Assembly (NCBI GenBank): GCA_039029395.1
Contig: JBCCGG010000008.1
Location: 62,001 to 126,000 of the forward strand
Reading direction: 5' to 3'
From: JBCCGG01 sp039029395
Lineage (GTDB): Bacteria > Pseudomonadota > Alphaproteobacteria > Kiloniellales > JAKSDN01
Length of the DNA: 64,000 nt
This document shows, one piece after another, positions 62,748 through 64,000 of this stretch. Numbering within the stretch: the stretch's first letter is position 1; each line of letters starts with the position of its first letter. A model generated the notes under the pieces. It saw nothing but the letters and a program-made list of their open reading frames with translations. It was not told the DNA's origin and did not search any database. A program made the position numbers and the translations under genes.

Positions 62748-64000
62748 CCTCTTGAGCCACCTCTTCGCCCCCCTCCGTCGCCGCGCCCTGGATGGCGCGG
62801 GCGGCGGTCGCCGTTGGGATGGTGCCGGCACGATCGACAACCTCAATGGCTCGGTCTTCCAAGGCTCGGCGACGCTTCGCAAGCGCGCGGCCCACTTCGT
62901 GCACTCCAACCCCTGGGCGGCCCAAGCCCGGCGTGCCCTGGTCGCCTCGATAGTCGGCTCGGGCCTCAAGCCGCAGTCCAACCATCCCAACGAGGCCGCG
63001 CGCAAGGCGCTGGCCGAGCTGTGGAGCCGCCACGAGCTAGTCATCGACGCCGAGGGGCGCACCGACTTCACCGGCCTCCAGGCCGCCGTGGTCGGCTCCA
63101 TGGTGGTCGGCGGCGAAGGCTTCGCCCGCGCCCGCCTGCGCCGCCCCGAGGACGGCCTGGAGGTGCCCTTCCAGCTGCAACTCCTGGCGCCCGAGCAGGT
63201 TGACATGGCCTTGCACCGGGACCAGCCCGAGGGCGCGCGCATCCGGGCCGGCGTGGAGTTCGACCGGCTCGGTCGGCGCGTCGCTTATCATGTCTTCCCC
63301 ACGCACCCGGGCGACCCCCTGGGCATGACCGCCTTGACCGCGCGGCCGCTGCCCGAGGCCTTTGTGGATCACGTCTTCCTGGCGACCGCCCCGGGCCAGG
63401 TGCGCGGCATCTCCTGGCTGGCGCCCGGCCTCTTGCGGCTCCACGAGCTGGATGCCTTCGAAGACGCCACTCTGGTCGGCCAAAAGGTCAAAGCCCTTTA
63501 CGCCGGCTTTATCACCGACGTGAACGGCGATGGCGCCGGCTTCGCCGACGGCCAGCCGGGCAGCGTCGCGGAGCACGGCCTGGAGCCGGGCACCTTGCGC
63601 ATGCTTCAGCCCGGCCAGGACATTAAGTTCAGCGACCCCACCAAGGCCGGCGACAGCTACGGCGAGTACGTCAAGACCCAGCTGTGCGCCTTCGCCGCCT
63701 CGGTCGGCCTGACCTACGAGCAGGTCTCCAACGATCTCAGCAACGTCAACTTCTCTTCCATGCGCGCGGGCGCGATCGAGCATCGCCGCTTCGTGGAGCA
63801 AGTCCAGAAGTCAGTCCTGATCCCGCAGTTCTGCCAGCGGGTATGGAACCGCTTCGTGCGCTTGGCCGTGGTCTCCGGCGCCCTGCCGGCCCGGGACTTC
63901 GACCGGGACCCCCGGCCCTATCTCTCGGTCACCTGGCGCCGCCCGGGCTGGCCGCACATCAACCCGGTCGACGACGTCAAGGCCGAGCGCGAGGCCGTCG
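62737..64000 (+). CDS. Phage portal protein, lambda GpB-like (partial, runs off right edge)
   Basis: About 421 residues are visible. The front matches lambda-type portals: NPWAAQARRALVASIVGSGLKP near residue 55, then AWRRHEL-like and DFTGLQAAVVGSMVVGGEGFAR. Later QVRGISWLAPGLLRLHELDAFEDA, VSNDLSNVNFSSMRAG and WNRFVRLAVVSG are also family features. The portal is the ring through which DNA enters the prohead. It starts at tandem ATGs inside the end of the upstream gene behind GGGAGGG. Confidence 0.94.
   Translation, partial: MMSSLLSHLFAPLRRRALDGAGGGRRWDGAGTIDNLNGSVFQGSATLRKRAAHFVHSNPWAAQARRALVASIVGSGLKPQSNHPNEAARKALAELWSRHELVIDAEGRTDFTGLQAAVVGSMVVGGEGFARARLRRPEDGLEVPFQLQLLAPEQVDMALHRDQPEGARIRAGVEFDRLGRRVAYHVFPTHPGDPLGMTALTARPLPEAFVDHVFLATAPGQVRGISWLAPGLLRLHELDAFEDATLVGQKVKALYAGFITDVNGDGAGFADGQPGSVAEHGLEPGTLRMLQPGQDIKFSDPTKAGDSYGEYVKTQLCAFAASVGLTYEQVSNDLSNVNFSSMRAGAIEHRRFVEQVQKSVLIPQFCQRVWNRFVRLAVVSGALPARDFDRDPRPYLSVTWRRPGWPHINPVDDVKAEREAV

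Overview
The window is about 64 kb of GC-rich DNA (locally AT-rich only in a few islands) that reads as the chromosome of an alphaproteobacterium, probably Rhodospirillales or Kiloniellales-like. The signs are a 180-kDa NAD-glutamate dehydrogenase, a GlpV/S/T/P/Q/U-type ABC transporter with its DUF2160 subunit, single-chain pyruvate carboxylase, tandem DUF1127 proteins and a PEP-CTERM protein. The taxonomic call is an inference from gene content.

Region 1 (1-10 kb). A large class III nucleotidyl cyclase/AAA ATPase gene runs off the left edge. Next comes the most unusual gene seen here: a nitrile-hydratase-leader (NHLP) type protein. A Gly-Gly site is followed by nine pentapeptide repeats ending in Ala-Arg-Arg, which looks like a RiPP precursor, but no tailoring enzyme is visible. 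A polyphosphate locus follows (CYTH-CHAD protein, SixA-like phosphatase, ppk, ppx). Pho-box-like repeats with 11-bp periodicity lie upstream of both the CYTH-CHAD gene and ppk.

Region 2 (9.8-25 kb). An operon of alpha/beta hydrolase, Rieske-type oxygenase and M20 hydrolase is followed by amtB, a LysE exporter, a three-domain serine hydrolase, an OmpR-type regulator with a five-PAS hybrid kinase, two DUF1127 proteins, a small unknown protein and an ankyrin-repeat glutaminase. Nitrogen and amino-acid metabolism recur here (ammonium, glutamine, glycine, glutamate).

Region 3 (25-34.7 kb). This holds a complete ABC importer (binding protein, two ATPases, two permeases, DUF2160). The two ATPases carry degenerate motifs that would fall in the same composite ATP site. 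It is followed by a DadA-like dehydrogenase, glyA and a divergent LysR regulator.

Region 4 (34.7-55.9 kb). Mostly housekeeping genes: a HAD phosphatase, a PEP-CTERM protein, argE, trkH, folE, apaG, an OmpA-like lipoprotein, tRNA-Gly(CCC), a BASS-type transporter and pyc. Then come a gene group of FkbM methyltransferase, SelA-like PLP enzyme and an alpha/beta-hydrolase-fold protein that has lost two catalytic residues, followed by an anchored unknown protein, speE, a GNAT acetyltransferase and NAD-GDH.

Region 5 (56.1-64 kb). The head-packaging end of a lambda-like prophage: HTH protein, Nu1-like small terminase, GpA-like large terminase, MerR-like protein and portal, the last running off the right edge. 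Between terminase and portal lies a mosaic patch: a decayed second copy of the terminase 3' end, an AT-rich DUF2971-like cargo gene, and a small gene broken by a stop codon. No integrase, repressor or attachment site is visible in the window. No CRISPR array, rRNA gene or insertion-sequence transposase was seen.
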